From Aquila chrysaetos chrysaetos (lineage: Eukaryota > Chordata > Aves > Accipitriformes > Accipitridae): 64,000 nucleotides of DNA. The notes under the pieces were generated by a model. The model ran no database searches, had not been told where the DNA came from, and worked only from the letters and a program-made list of their open reading frames with translations. This document shows, in pieces, positions 19,332 through 44,709 of the stretch (positions are counted from its first letter, which is position 1; every line of letters begins with the position of its first letter). The position numbers and the translations under genes are program-made. The stretch spans positions 1,116,001 to 1,180,000 of the forward strand of contig NC_044029.1 in assembly GCF_900496995.4 (NCBI RefSeq), read 5' to 3'.

Positions 19332-19997
19332 ATGTCGGAGACCGCTCCCGCCGCCGCGCCCGCCGTCGCGGCCCCCGCCGCCAAGGCCGCCGCCAAGAAG
19401 CCGAAGAAGGCGGCGGGCGGCTCCAGAGCCCGCAAGCCGGCGGGCCCCAGCGTCACCGAGCTGATCACCAAGGCCGTGTCCGCCTCCAAGGAGCGCAAGG
19501 GGCTCTCGCTCGCCGCGCTCAAGAAGGCGCTGGCCGCCGGCGGCTACGACGTGGAGAAGAACAACAGCCGCATCAAGCTCGGGCTCAAGAGCCTGGTCAG
19601 CAAGGGCACCCTGGTGCAGACCAAGGGCACCGGCGCCTCCGGTTCCTTCCGTCTCAGCAAAAAGCCCGGCGAAGTGAAGGAAAAAGCCCCCAAGAAGCGG
19701 GCAGCCGCCGCCAAGCCCAAGAAGCCGGCAGCCAAGAAGCCCGCCGGCGCTGCCAAGAAGCCCAAGAAAGCGGCGGCGGTGAAGAAGAGCCCCAAGAAAG
19801 CCAAGAAGCCGGCGGCCGCCGCGGCCAAGAAAGCGGTCAAGAGCCCCAAGAAGGCGACCAAGGCTGCCAAGCCCAAAAAAGCGGCGGCAGCGGCGAAGAG
19901 CCCGGCCAAGGCGAAGGCGGTGAAGCCCAAGGCAGCCAAGCCCAAGGCGGCCAAACCCAAAGCGGCCAAGGCGAAGAAGGCGGCGCCCAAGAAGTGA
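19332..19997 (+). CDS. H1: Linker histone H1 (replication-dependent)
   Basis: Linker histone of 221 residues that binds at the nucleosome dyad and compacts chromatin. The short Ala/Pro/Lys N-tail covers residues 1-38. The winged-helix globular domain runs from GPSVTELI to about residue 112, with [20 protein letters not shown] and [10 protein letters not shown] in the expected places. The long C-tail is almost only K, A and P, with SPKK-type CDK sites ([23 protein letters not shown]) and PKAAK repeats at the end. It is the only intact H1 in the window. The start is set by MSETAP and by the TATA distance. The sequence closely resembles chicken H1 from memory. Confidence 0.98.
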   Translation: MSETAPAAAPAVAAPAAKAAAKKPKKAAGGSRARKPAGPSVTELITKAVSASKERKGLSLAALKKALAAGGYDVEKNNSRIKLGLKSLVSKGTLVQTKGTGASGSFRLSKKPGEVKEKAPKKRAAAAKPKKPAAKKPAGAAKKPKKAAAVKKSPKKAKKPAAAAAKKAVKSPKKATKAAKPKKAAAAAKSPAKAKAVKPKAAKPKAAKPKAAKAKKAAPKK

Positions 19998-20027
19998 AGT
20001 GTTCAAGTGGAAATGCTTAAACCCAAC

Positions 20028-20070
20028 GGCTCTTTTAAGAGCCACCCACTACTGTCCCAAAAAGGGCTGA
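20028..20070 (+). terminator. Histone 3' processing signal of H1
   Basis: GGCTCTTTTAAGAGCC at 20028-20043 followed by ACCCA, 30 nt after the stop. A purine-rich AAAAAGGGCTGA at about 20059-20070 serves as the downstream element. Confidence 0.93.
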
Positions 20071-20556
20071 TACACTCCGTCATCGAGCTCCGTGCCTGCA
20101 GCAGAGCTACCCACACGCCACTATCTGCGTGGGACGTTCGTCTGTGGAGTGGATGGGACGCTAAACTTCCGGCCGTGATTACGCTAAGACTTGGAAAAAT
20201 AAAGTTTACATTCCCTGCGATAACGCTTTCTGAAGGCTGACTTTTTTTGAGCAGCGCAAGAGGGTGTATGTGTTAAAGGGACTGCTTAGGGCGGGTATCG
20301 CTCCGGGGCGCGGAGCTTTCTTTCGGTGCTTTAACCGCCGCGGTTCCTAACAGCCCGGGTGCGATCGCCACACCTCTTAGTGACCGTAGCCGGGAACTGT
20401 CAGCACGGCTCCTCCGCTTCCTTGGCAGTGACCTTTCCGCTTGGCAGCGCTGTCGTGGGCAGGTCTTTAATCTCTGCGTGACTTTACCGACCTGCTTTTT
20501 TGAGGAGGAGATTGCCGGGGCGGGAGGCGGGTAGAGCTCCCAGCGGTCCTCTTCCG

Positions 20557-20806
20557 CACCCTGCCGGCCAGGTAGCGGTGCAGCCGGAGCGGCGGGAGCT
20601 CTGCCGGGGGGTTGGCCGGAGCCGCTGCGGACACAGGGCTTTGCGCCGGGGGCTCCTGCGGCCGGTTGAAGCGCACGGAGCGAGAGCGGCGCGGAGCTTC
20701 CCGCAGCACCGGTGGCTCCGGGAAGCTCACCCTGGGGCCGGTTGTGATTGGCTGATGGGAGAAGCCGCAGCCGCTTATTGGGCTATTAGAAAATTTCGAA
20801 AAGCCC
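20557..20806 (-). pseudogene. Possible relic of a minus-strand H3 gene with H3-type promoter
   Basis: At 20745-20806 the plus strand reads ATTGGCTGATGGG, TTATTGGGC and TTTCGAAAAGCCCGCG. This is the arrangement of inverted CCAAT boxes and a GAAAA-CCCGC element found upstream of the minus-strand H3 genes at 40433 and 55641. About 160 bp on the gene side, 20557-20584 matches the H3 segment encoding HRYRPGTV at 24 of 28 positions by eye without gaps. No TATA and no further H3 homology is visible. A minus-strand ORF of 87 codons covers it, but only HRY-AG-V recalls H3. A chance match in GC-rich DNA cannot be excluded. Confidence 0.35.
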
Positions 20807-20809
20807 GCG

Positions 20810-21490
20810 CTGCTGCCGGCGGACGGAGCGCTGCCCGCGCTGGCTCCGCGTTTACCGGTGATGCCGGCTCGACGCGTCCCCGGACAGCTCGTCCTCCCAA
20901 AGCGTCTACCCCGTCTGAGAGGTGGCCTCGCTTCTCCTGGTCTTCTCGTCCTTGTCTTCCGATCTACCAGGCTGCTTCCTGTCTTCTCATACAGAAGGGA
21001 AATTTTTCAAGCTCAGACTATCCCGGGACAGCTATGCAAAAAAGGGGATTGGGGTCTTTTATTTTTCCCTCATCTTCATTTTTCGGGGCGTGTCTTAACG
21101 TAGCTATTGGAAGTTATGTGAATTTATTTGTGATGGAACGTGTAGTATAACATGCCACATCTCACACCTCTGCTGAGAAAAGCCGAATATTGCTGACATT
21201 TATTGAAAAATATTTGTGATGGAACATGTAGTATAATGCACTGTCTCACATCTCTGCTGAAAAAAGCTGAACCCTACTGCTTCCATTTATTGGAAGAGTA
21301 TTTGAATGTTAAGTCATGAAGTAATAGTTAACACATTTGAATTTACTTGAAGCTGCAAAATATTCATGAAGGATTTCAGAAACAGATAGTTCGTGCTTGC
21401 AAGCTGTGATAAATGTAACTTAACAGACTTCAAATTCTATTTAGCGTTTCTTAAGTACAATTTCACACATAAGACCCAAGACATTACTGT
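20810..21490. other. Intergenic region between H1 and H2B
   Basis: The GC-rich first part belongs to a CpG-rich block extending back to about 20280. An 86-bp imperfect tandem duplication follows at 21125-21300. No gene was recognised. Confidence 0.6.
21125..21300. repeat. Imperfect tandem duplication, about 86-88 bp
   Basis: TATTTGTGATGGAACRTGTA begins at 21125 and 21211. Both units go on through a CTCACAYCTCTGCTGA block and end in CATTTATTGRAA. The next TATTTG comes at 21299. The copies differ by several substitutions, so the duplication is not very recent. Confidence 0.85.
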
Positions 21491-21496
21491 GTTAAA

Positions 21497-21535
21497 GCTC
21501 TTTCAAGGAATATGTGGGTGGCTCTTAAAAGAGCC
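21497..21535 (-). terminator. Histone 3' processing signal of H2B
   Basis: Minus-strand stem-loop GGCTCTTTTAAGAGCC at 21520-21535. The downstream element CTTGAAAGAGCT is at about 21497-21507. Confidence 0.95.
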
Positions 21536-21567
21536 TTTGGGTTAGAACTGAGGATCCAGGAGACTCT

Positions 21568-21984
<417 letters not shown>

Positions 21985-22024
21985 TCAGAACGAGACCAGC
22001 AAGTAAAATGGCCGCGGCGCCCTC

Positions 22025-22211
22025 TATTTATAGGGCTGTTATGCAAATACCAGAGCTCTAACTCGTACAATTCGATTGGACTTTCCCTCACGGGGGTGTA
22101 TCTTTGTCGCTGATTGGTTACTATAGGATCCGTCTTCTCATTGGTTGTATAAGTGACGACTGTTTCCAGCCAATCACCAAGCACTAATCCCGCCCAGGGA
22201 AGGGATAAAAG
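22025..22211. promoter_or_regulatory. Bidirectional H2B/H2A promoter
   Basis: For H2B (minus) there is TATA CTATAAATA at 22025-22033 and the octamer ATTTGCAT at 22041-22048. CCAAT boxes lie on the minus strand at 22075, 22113 and 22140 and on the plus strand at 22170. For H2A (plus) there is GGATAAAAGG around 22204-22211. The octamer next to TATA is the Oct-1/OCA-S site known from H2B promoters. Confidence 0.9.
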
Positions 22212-22287
22212 GGGGCAGACGTTGCGTCAGTATGATCGCCTCGTTGTTGTCGGGAAGGTTCTGCTTGTAGTTTTTTTAAGCGCCTAA

Positions 22288-22680
<393 letters not shown>

Positions 22681-22733
22681 GCTCAGCGAGCAAAGCTTTT
22701 CGGGCTTTTCACAATATATCATTATAACCCAAA

Positions 22734-22773
22734 GGCTCTTTTCAGAGCCACCCACACAGTCAGAAAAGAGTTG
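22734..22773 (+). terminator. Histone 3' processing signal of H2A
   Basis: GGCTCTTTTCAGAGCC (22734-22749, UUUC loop) followed by ACCCA, and downstream element GAAAAGAGTTG at 22763-22773. Confidence 0.95.
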
Positions 22774-22779
22774 TGTTGC

Positions 22780-24090
22780 TTTCTTTACAAAAGTACTTGG
22801 GTGCTAAGGGTTAATATGCTGATTTTGTTACAAAGCTCAAACCGTGTTCTGTGGCAATTTCTTAAAACTTCTGGCTCTTACAGGAGAAGGATGATACATT
22901 TTTTCTAGCTTCTCATCCTTTTTAAATGAAAGAACACTAATTGCATTTGTAGTGATTTATTGATTCTCTTGTGTTTTTCTTGTAACAGGAATGGTAAAAT
23001 GCTCGTTCTTAATGTTGAATCTGCTCATCTTTTATGACTACAGACTACTTATGGTATGAAATATGGGGTGGGGGGTGGCTAGAAGGCTGAGGGGGAAGTG
23101 GAAAAATCTATGCAGCATGAAAATAAATAGGAGAGCATCCCAAACCCATATAACTACATCTAAGAATGAAGAAAGTCTTCCTTTATAGGCCTTTGTTCTT
23201 TAAAAGATGTAAAGCTTCCCTGTGATTTAATTTAATTCAGAAATATCCTGAGAAATGCTTTAGGGGAATTGTCTCATTTTGGTCTAGATCCTTAACTAGT
23301 CAGACCTGCACTGTAAAGCAACAATCTTTCCATTCAGAAGAAACTCCTTGCAGTGCTGGTATTTTCCTGTTTTAAGTGTGATTTTCAAACTTGCCCCTCT
23401 TAAATTTCCTCACTGTGTGTAGCTATTCCTCTTGTTACATCAGTGAACAGTGAGCAATATTTGAATTAATCTACACTGTTGGCACAAGTATCACCCAAGA
23501 GCACAATATTAAAGCTCTTTAGATTCACAGTAATAAATTATGAGAGACTGTCTAGCTGATTCCTCTTGCTCAGATGTTCCCAGAAGCTGCACCTGCTGGC
23601 CAGCAGCACACTGCATTGAGGCCACAGCTCCCACCTGTGCGGCACCTCTGCCCTCCCCATACCCTGGGGAGAAGGAGGAATGCTCTGGTCTTAGAGGAAG
23701 GAAATTATTGCCTATGGCAAAATACTATCCTGTGCCTTTCCTCCCCACCCTGCAAGCAGAGAGGCTTTTAAGTAGGACTGTATCATAACCAAAGTGGGAC
23801 ATCAGGGATGGTTTGTGGAGAGAAACATAGAGGAAGAGAGCTCTCTGGAGCACCAGACTCTTCTGATATGGTAACAGTATCTGTGCCTAAGGGTTTTGTT
23901 TGTGAGTGGATACATTTAGACCTGTAATGTTTTCATTACGCTGTTTTATTGATCATTAGCTGCAGCTATGTATCTCCAGCAATTACACCTCTCTTGAAGA
24001 ACTGCAGTGATATAAAAACTGTGTTTAATATCACAAGTCTTCTATAGTTTCCAGAGCAGTTCCCTGCATATATGTGTTTTAGAAGATTGC
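22780..24090. other. Gene-free interval
   Basis: AT-rich with a G-rich run near 23070. No gene or known repeat was recognised. Confidence 0.55.
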
Positions 24091-24720
24091 AATCATGGAA
24101 CAGTTTGGGTTGGAAGAGACCATCAAAGATCATTTTGTCCAACCCCCTGCCATGGGAAGGGACATCTTCCACTAGATCAGGTTGCTCAAAGCCCCGTCCA
24201 GCCTGAACACTTCCAGGGATGGAGCAGACACAATCTCTCTGGGCAACCTGGTCCAGTGTCCCACCACCCTCACTGCAAAAAATGTCTTCTTTATGTCCCA
24301 TCTAAATCTACCCTCTTTCAGTTTAAAACAGTTGCCCCTTGTCCTGTCACTACAGGCCTTAGTAAAAAGTCTCTCTCTGTCTTTCTATTTTGAAAGGCTG
24401 CAGTAAGGTCTCCCCAGAGCTTGCTTTTCCCCAGGCTGAACAACCCCAACTCTCTCAGCCTTTCTTCACGGGAGAGGTGTTCCAGCCCTCTGATCATTTT
24501 TGTGGCCCTCCTCTGGACCTGCTTGAGCAGGTCCATGTCCTCCTTGTGCTGGGGACCCCAGAACTGGATGCATTACTCCAGGTGGGGTCTCATGAGAGCA
24601 GAGTAGAAGGGGAGAATCACCTCCCTCGACCTGCTGGCCATGCAGCTTTTTATGCAGCCCAGGATATGAGGGGCTTTCTGGGCCACAAGAGCACATCTCT
24701 GGGTCAAAGCACTGGAATAC
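24091..24720 (-). mobile_element. CR1 LINE 3' fragment
   Basis: The plus strand reads as the reverse complement of the CR1 3' region: GGAACAGTTTGGGTTGGAAG, TCATTTTGTCCAACCCCCTG, GGACATCTTCCACTAGATCA, GGTTGCTCAAAGCC, CTCTGGGCAACCTGGTCCAG, GTTCCAGCCCTCTGATCATT and GGATATGAGGGGCTTTCTGG, in family order. This element is therefore on the minus strand with its 3' end at about 24091. It is better preserved than the CR1 copies near 12 kb. No functional ORF remains. Confidence 0.9.
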
Positions 24721-24724
24721 CAGA

Positions 24725-28601
<3,877 letters not shown>

Positions 28602-28638
28602 ATGCGGATCTCGGACCTTAACGCTGTTAAAACACCAA

Positions 28639-28681
28639 GGCTCTTTTCAGAGCCACCCACACGTTTCACAACGAGAGCTGT
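28639..28681 (+). terminator. Histone 3' processing signal of H4
   Basis: GGCTCTTTTCAGAGCC at 28639-28654 then ACCCA. Downstream element ACGAGAGCTG at 28671-28680. All lie inside the inverted-repeat arm. Confidence 0.95.
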
Positions 28682-28794
28682 TTATTACTTCAAGAACGGT
28701 TTTGCGAAATGAACTCTCATTGCTCCCAAGTTAATATAATGTACACTATACGATTTAATTCAGAAATCTGGGAGCAAAACTAAAGTTGCAATTA

Positions 28795-28834
28795 CAGCTC
28801 TTTTTAGGAAAGCGTGGGGGCTCTTAAAAGAGCC
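28795..28834 (-). terminator. Histone 3' processing signal of H2B
   Basis: Minus-strand GGCTCTTTTAAGAGCC at 28819-28834. Downstream element AAAAAGAGCTG at about 28795-28806. Confidence 0.95.
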
Positions 28835-28859
28835 GTTTGGTTTATAGTTCAAAACCGTT

Positions 28860-29306
<447 letters not shown>

Positions 29307-29307
29307 C

Positions 29308-29362
29308 TATTTATAAGGGTGTTATGCAAATTAGAGGATTGTAATTGTTCCATTCCTATTGG
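29308..29362 (-). promoter_or_regulatory. H2B promoter: TATA, octamer, CCAAT
   Basis: On the minus strand there is CTTATAAATA around 29308-29317, the octamer ATTTGCAT (29324-29331) and CCAAT at 29358-29362. The layout is like the other H2B promoters but without an H2A TATA on the far side. Confidence 0.9.
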
Positions 29363-29698
29363 AGTAAAAAATACAACGTAATTACAGGCACTTCCGCCCT
29401 GCAACCGTCACAGCTTGGGCGTTGTACGTACAAAATCGTTGTGATTTGCAGTTACAGTGATGGCGGTACTGCCTCCACTAGTGAGAAAAAAATAAATCTA
29501 AATACCTCATAAAAGCTGCACTGAGTTTACACTCACGAAATTACTTAAAACCTCTGATCTTAGTGCACTGGGTATTTTGCAGTACTCGGGGCCTTTTTTT
29601 TTTAAGACGTTTAGGGAAAGAGTACTTTGTAAGAGGTCTAACAACTATCAAAGAATCAAAAATGCTTTAACACTTTTGAACCTCAAATTCAGTAATAA

Positions 29699-29741
29699 AC
29701 AGCTCTCGTTGTGAAACGTGTGGGTGGCTCTGAAAAGAGCC
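29699..29741 (-). terminator. Histone 3' processing signal of H4
   Basis: Minus-strand GGCTCTTTTCAGAGCC at 29726-29741. Downstream element ACGAGAGCTG at about 29700-29709. Confidence 0.95.
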
Positions 29742-29778
29742 TTGGTGTTTTGACAGCGTTAAGGTCCGAGATCCGCAT

Positions 29779-38800
<9,022 letters not shown>

Positions 38801-38805
38801 TCTTG

Positions 38806-38827
38806 ATTGGTCAGATTTTGCTGCAGA
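38806..38827 (+). promoter_or_regulatory. Orphan copy of the H4 far-upstream element
   Basis: ATTGGTCAGATTTTGCTGCA plus GA differs by two or three bases from the elements upstream of the palindromic H4 genes. It stands in AT-rich DNA with no H4 gene downstream, so it is either the remnant of a lost H4 gene or a site with an independent role. Confidence 0.45.
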
Positions 38828-38829
38828 GT

Positions 38830-40350
38830 CCAAGTTCCTGACAGAGAGACAGGAAGATTTGCTAAGATGAAGCTTATCAGCAGCTAAGAGAAAACCAAGA
38901 GTCTTGCAGATTTAGGCTTTCCAAAAGAAACATTTTATCTCCGCAATTCTCCGTGGCTCCTTGTTTCTGAGTTTAAATGAAGGATGTAGTCAGCTCAATC
39001 TGACCGCTTCTTAAAGGCACAGTTGTTCACTTGTAGCATTGAAAAACCAAAAAGACATTATTTCCAATACTTCAGTGGAACAGCAAGCTCCCCAAATTAC
39101 ATAAAACGGCCTGCAGTATAAAAAAAAATAATTGAAAGGCGACGGAAAGTCAGAGATAATTTTGGAAATCTAAATTTTTCAGGCACCAATTACAGATTTA
39201 TTGAGTAGGAGAGCAAGGGGTTGTGCAGCTGAACTTACAGGCAGGGAGAAACCCTGTTTTCCAGGTAGGTTCACAAAAATCACCAAATATGATGGATAGG
39301 GAAGATCCTCCATTTAAGCTTAATTCTGGACTCAATGTCAAGTTTTTAATCACTAATACTCCTTGGAAAACAATTCCTCTGTACTCAGTTCAGCAAATAT
39401 TTTTGAGAGCCTAAATACAGATGGAGAAAATTGATCCAAATAGGCGTCTCTAATCATTCACACCAGATATACCCAGAATATACCCAGAACCGTGAAGGAT
39501 GCCACGAGTGTGTCCCCAAGAAAACACCAGCCAAAAGCACACTTCTTTTCAAAACGGGACTCGCAGAAATTACCCTTGCCACTGCCCTACCCCCAGCTCT
39601 CTCTAGAAACACAACGCTTACCACAGGAATAAAATAAAAGTGCTTGAGAAGGGCTGAAGATGCCTGGGGGACATCGCTCACGACGGGGACAGACCACAAG
39701 TGATAAAGCACTGAGAAAACTACCGAGCGGGCGGGAACCGACTCCTTGCGCCTTTAGAAATAAAACACCCACACAAAAAAAAAAAAGGGGGGGGGGGGGT
39801 TAGAAGGAAGACAATATTTCTGTTAGGACAATAAACCGTAATGTTGTTACCACAAGAACATAAAGTAAACGCAGCACAGCAGGAGACAATTTACAATAGC
39901 GTTAACTCTAAACACATCTTCTCTAATCGAGAATTCAGGGTTCTGTAAAGTCTCGCCTTTACGAATTAAAGGTGTTGTGCGTGATTACTTTCAAGACATA
40001 CAGGCAGATTAAAAATATATACAAATCTTTTACAGCTAGGTATCTTCTTTAGAAAAGGAAACCCCACGGTTAAAACTTTTTCCTTACCAGCTAAAAAGGA
40101 AGTCGCCAGAGAAAACGTGTAGAAAGGAATTTTGACCCTAAACAGAGACTTGCCCTAGCACGATAACCTCAGCTGGAGTTAACCACACCATGCCGTTTCA
40201 CTACGGCCAGAATCATTTTCAACCCCTCTGAAAAGTGACGTACACGTTTTGTTTGGTACTTACTCGGCGGGATACAGGCTCTCGGTCACTGTAAAGCTGC
40301 CCGAAAAGCACATGGAAGCACATCGCTGCCCACACAGGACTAAGAGTTTA
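38830..40350. other. Intergenic region before H3
   Basis: No gene recognised. An A/G homopolymer junction (about A12 then G13) lies at 39774-39799. Confidence 0.55.
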
Positions 40351-40391
40351 CAGCTCTCTTTAGTGGCCACGTGGTGGCTCTTAAAAGAGCC
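40351..40391 (-). terminator. Histone 3' processing signal of H3
   Basis: Minus-strand GGCTCTTTTAAGAGCC at 40376-40391. Downstream element AAAGAGAGCTG at about 40351-40361. Confidence 0.95.
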
Positions 40392-40432
40392 TTTGGGTTT
40401 TCGGTAGTCTGAGAAATCCGTTTGCTAGTAAA

Positions 40433-40861
<429 letters not shown>

Positions 40862-40909
40862 CTAGCACGGAGCAACACAGATCTGTGCGGAAAGCGGCCG
40901 CCGGGCCCG

Positions 40910-40998
40910 CTATTTATAGCCACCTCCGCCCTGTGATTGGCTAGCGGGAAGGCACACATTCCATTGGACAATGGGAAGGATTTGAAAAGCCCGCCGTC
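40910..40998 (-). promoter_or_regulatory. H3 promoter
   Basis: Minus strand: CTATAAATAG (40910-40919), CCAAT at 40936-40940 and at 40963-40967, then a GGCTTTTCAAATCC element (about 40979-40992) shared with the H3 at 55641. Confidence 0.88.
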
Positions 40999-40999
40999 C

Positions 41000-42020
41000 G
41001 GCGCGGGGCGGGGGGTGGGACACGGCCGGTTCCCGCGCCGCAGTCCCCTCCCGCGCTGTCTCGTTTCCCGTCTCCCTCGGCTCTACCCCGCCGAGCGGGG
41101 CCGGCGGCGGCCGGGCGCTCCGCCACAGCGGTAACCCGCCGGCGGACGCGGAGTTTTTACCCTGGCCCTGCAGCAGAAGCTTTTAACGCCGCCTCTGTCC
41201 CGGGCAGCCGGGATTTCAGCCCCCTTGCAAAAGGCTTTTTCGAAAAACCAGCCTTGCCTGTAAACATCCTGCACCACCTGAAGTTCGATAAAGCCCTCTG
41301 GTTCACTTTTTTTTTAAGCATCCCTTTTTTTTTTACTTGTATTTTCCTATTACGTTGTCACTTAGGACCTATGAGGAACCACTTCATTCTGCAGCGCTTA
41401 TTCTGCATCAGAGACGACACAAAAAAACCTGCGTCACATCCATATCAAATCTCTAGGACTAATGAAATTATATTATTCTCTATACCATTTCACTTCTGCT
41501 GTGTGTGGCACGATAAATTTCATGAAATGTTGTCTCCCAAATATCACACGTTCACAGACTAATCCTTACGGAGCTCTGAGTAAACAAGCTGCTCTGGCTT
41601 CTGGCCAAGTTGGTTGAGAATGACAGCTAATGTTTAAAGGGGACAACATTTTATTAGGAAAGGTATAAACTGCATTACAATAAAGCTGTTGTTAAAAAAA
41701 AAAAGCTTTATTTCAGGCCAGAACAGCAGAGGGAAAAAAACAAACTGAATGCTACCGTGCATATATCTCTGCACTTACTGCAGCTAATTGTTCTAAAACG
41801 AGGAAAGAAAACTTCAGTAGTTTTAGAACTCGATTAGGTGCTTAACGGCCTTTTGATACACCTGCCCAACGAACAGTCGGGGTAGGGCACACACAAAACC
41901 ATCCAATCATTCCCAGTACTAACATGACAAACGTTTTCTCTTACCATTAAAATGCCCTAGTCTGGGAACAAAACCAGCACTAAATACAAGTACCACTCAC
42001 CAAATCGAATCAGTGTGAAC
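41000..42020. other. Intergenic region, CpG-rich then AT-rich
   Basis: 41000-41240 is a CpG-rich block continuing the H3 promoter region. The rest is AT-rich with an A11 run near 41694. No gene was recognised. Confidence 0.6.
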
Positions 42021-42060
42021 GACTCTTTTACTGAAAATGTGGGTGGCTCTTAAAAGAGCC
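42021..42060 (-). terminator. Histone 3' processing signal of H2B
   Basis: Minus-strand GGCTCTTTTAAGAGCC at 42045-42060. Downstream element TAAAAGAGTCG at about 42021-42031. Confidence 0.95.
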
Positions 42061-42086
42061 TTTGGGTTAGACGATCTTCCAGAGAT

Positions 42087-42482
<396 letters not shown>

Positions 42483-42530
42483 CTACCTGTCTACCGCAGG
42501 AACGACGTAAATACAATAGCGGCGACCCCC

Positions 42531-43230
<700 letters not shown>

Positions 43231-43254
43231 AACTCTTCCAACAAACAACCCAAA

Positions 43255-43296
43255 GGCTCTTTTCAGAGCCACCCACATCTTCCCTGAAAGAGCAGG
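43255..43296 (+). terminator. Histone 3' processing signal of H2A
   Basis: GGCTCTTTTCAGAGCC (43255-43270) then ACCCA. Downstream element TGAAAGAGCAGG at about 43285-43296. UUUC loop as in the other H2A. Confidence 0.95.
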
Positions 43297-43579
43297 AACA
43301 CCCGAGCCTACAAATACTTGCTTCTCTGGAAACTTTTCAGAGGTTGAGGGAAGGTTTCTTATGCATAAACTTCCTATATATTCCTTCAACTTTATATTTT
43401 GCTGATCGGTGTAGGTCCCTGCATTTTTCTTTCTCTAAGAAGTTAACGTACTTATGTAAGCGTTTCTCAGCTTCCGTTTTCTGAAAAAAAACAATAAAAG
43501 ATAGCGGTTTAGATTGGGGTCAGTCACCGCAGTGTGGTGTGGGGAGGGGAGATGAACATACGGCAGGGGTGGGCTCGCT

Positions 43580-43830
43580 GCTCTCCGCTCCATGGTTTCA
43601 GTGGGGGGAAGCAGCGTTAATCCCGGCAGAGGTGGGCTGTGGCAGGAGGGGAGGGGGCGGGGTTTCCGTGCCCTCCCGCGGCGAGGGGCGGGGCTGCCGG
43701 CGGCCAATCCGAGGGTAGCGCGCGGTTTTCAAACGCGGGGCGGGACGGGGCGCGCGTTTCTCCCGGCGCAGCCGCCGCTGCCCCGTTCCGCGGGTGTAAA
43801 AGGAGCCCGAGTGTCTTTTGAGCGGTGGCT
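43580..43830. promoter_or_regulatory. CpG-rich promoter-like block without recognised gene
   Basis: A GC-rich island with CCAAT (about 43703-43707), a GGTTTTCAAACGCGGGGCGG segment recalling the TTTTCAAA element of H3 promoters, and a TATA-like GTGTAAAAGG near 43794. No histone ORF follows on the plus strand. It could be an orphan histone promoter, or simply CpG-rich spacer. Confidence 0.35.
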
Positions 43831-44040
43831 GCTCTGTTCTTCTGCCTGCTGGGGCTGGAAATCGTACTGGAGGATCGGGAGTTAAACCAAAATACGCTCA
43901 AGTGTATTTTTCCATAGCGTGTGGGTTCTTACAGTAGCGCTATGGAAAGTCGTATATACGCGTGGCAGGGCGTCATCGTGTACCAGTCTAGACTTGAACT
44001 GATGTTTCAATTCTTTCTTTTTCGTTCTGACAGCGTGGGT

Positions 44041-44056
44041 GGCGTTTAAAAGCGCT
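44041..44056 (-). pseudogene. Decayed histone stem-loop of the H1 pseudogene
   Basis: The minus strand reads AGCGCTTTTAAACGCC followed by ACCCA, in place of the usual GGCTCTTTTAAGAGCC. Two stem pairs are broken, while one U-A pair has become G-C. It lies 16 nt beyond the pseudogene's last frame. Confidence 0.75.
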
Positions 44057-44071
44057 GTTGGGTTTTTTCTG

Positions 44072-44330
44072 TCAGTTTCCTTTCCTCTTACAGTATTTCC
44101 CCCTGGGCTCTGCCTTCTTCACCTTGGCTGCGCTCTTTGGTACCACCTTCTTGGGGCTCTTGGCTGCTGTCTTGGCCTTCTTGAGCGTGGGAGCCCCCTG
44201 CACTCCGTGGAGGGGGTCCTGGCCTCGGTGATCAGCTCGGTGGTGCTGGGGCCCGCCGGCTTTGGAGCCGCCCGCCACCGCCTTCGGCTTCTTGGAGGCG
44301 GGGGCCGAAGCGGCGGGTAGTCTCGGACAC
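44072..44330 (-). pseudogene. Linker histone H1 pseudogene
   Basis: Minus-strand remnant of H1. The start codon is GTG instead of ATG (44328-44330, GTGTCCGAGACT against ATGTCGGAGACC). A frameshift in the N-tail follows. Then a recognisable GSKAGGPSTTELITEA segment matches the beginning of the globular domain (intact H1: [11 protein letters not shown]). A second shift then joins directly to a lysine-rich tail (LKKAKTAAKSPKKVVPKS). Most of the globular domain and much of the tail are deleted, so no working H1 can be made. TATA, CCAAT and an AAACACA box remain upstream. Gene loss appears more recent than promoter decay. Confidence 0.9.
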
Positions 44331-44414
44331 AGTCAGAGACAGGTTTAAAAAAAAAAAAAAAGACAGGAAAAGAGTATCGGGGGATAGAAATCAAGATAAT
44401 CAGCGAGAGGCCGG

Positions 44415-44706
44415 TATTTATAGGGAGGAGCCTCTCCGCCATTGGTGTCTCGGGGAGTCCGTCCTGCTGGAAGGGCTCTCTCCCCTCTGTTTCTTCGGAA
44501 CAGATTTGGGGGTTTTTTCTTTCACTGGAAGGGACACTGCATTCCTGCCTCTGTTAGGCAGATATAGGTAAACCAGGACCTTATTTCTTTTTCTTTCGGT
44601 GGTGGTGTGTGCGGACGAAAACAAAACCAGCGGAAGGGGAGGCAGGAATGCACCGCCGGGAGCTGAGAGCCCCGGGCTGGGGCGGGGGGGGGAGGTGTGT
44701 GTGTTT
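44415..44706 (-). promoter_or_regulatory. Surviving H1 promoter of the pseudogene
   Basis: Minus strand: CTATAAATA at 44415-44423, CCAAT at 44441-44445, and AAACACA at 44700-44706. The AC box is much further from CCAAT than in the intact H1, suggesting an insertion, or a fortuitous box within a GT-rich stretch. Confidence 0.6.
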
Positions 44707-44709
44707 TCT

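Noticed and set aside
19296-20045. 249-codon frame antisense to H1
   Set aside because: Shadow of the highly biased H1 coding sequence. The plus-strand H1 explains it fully.
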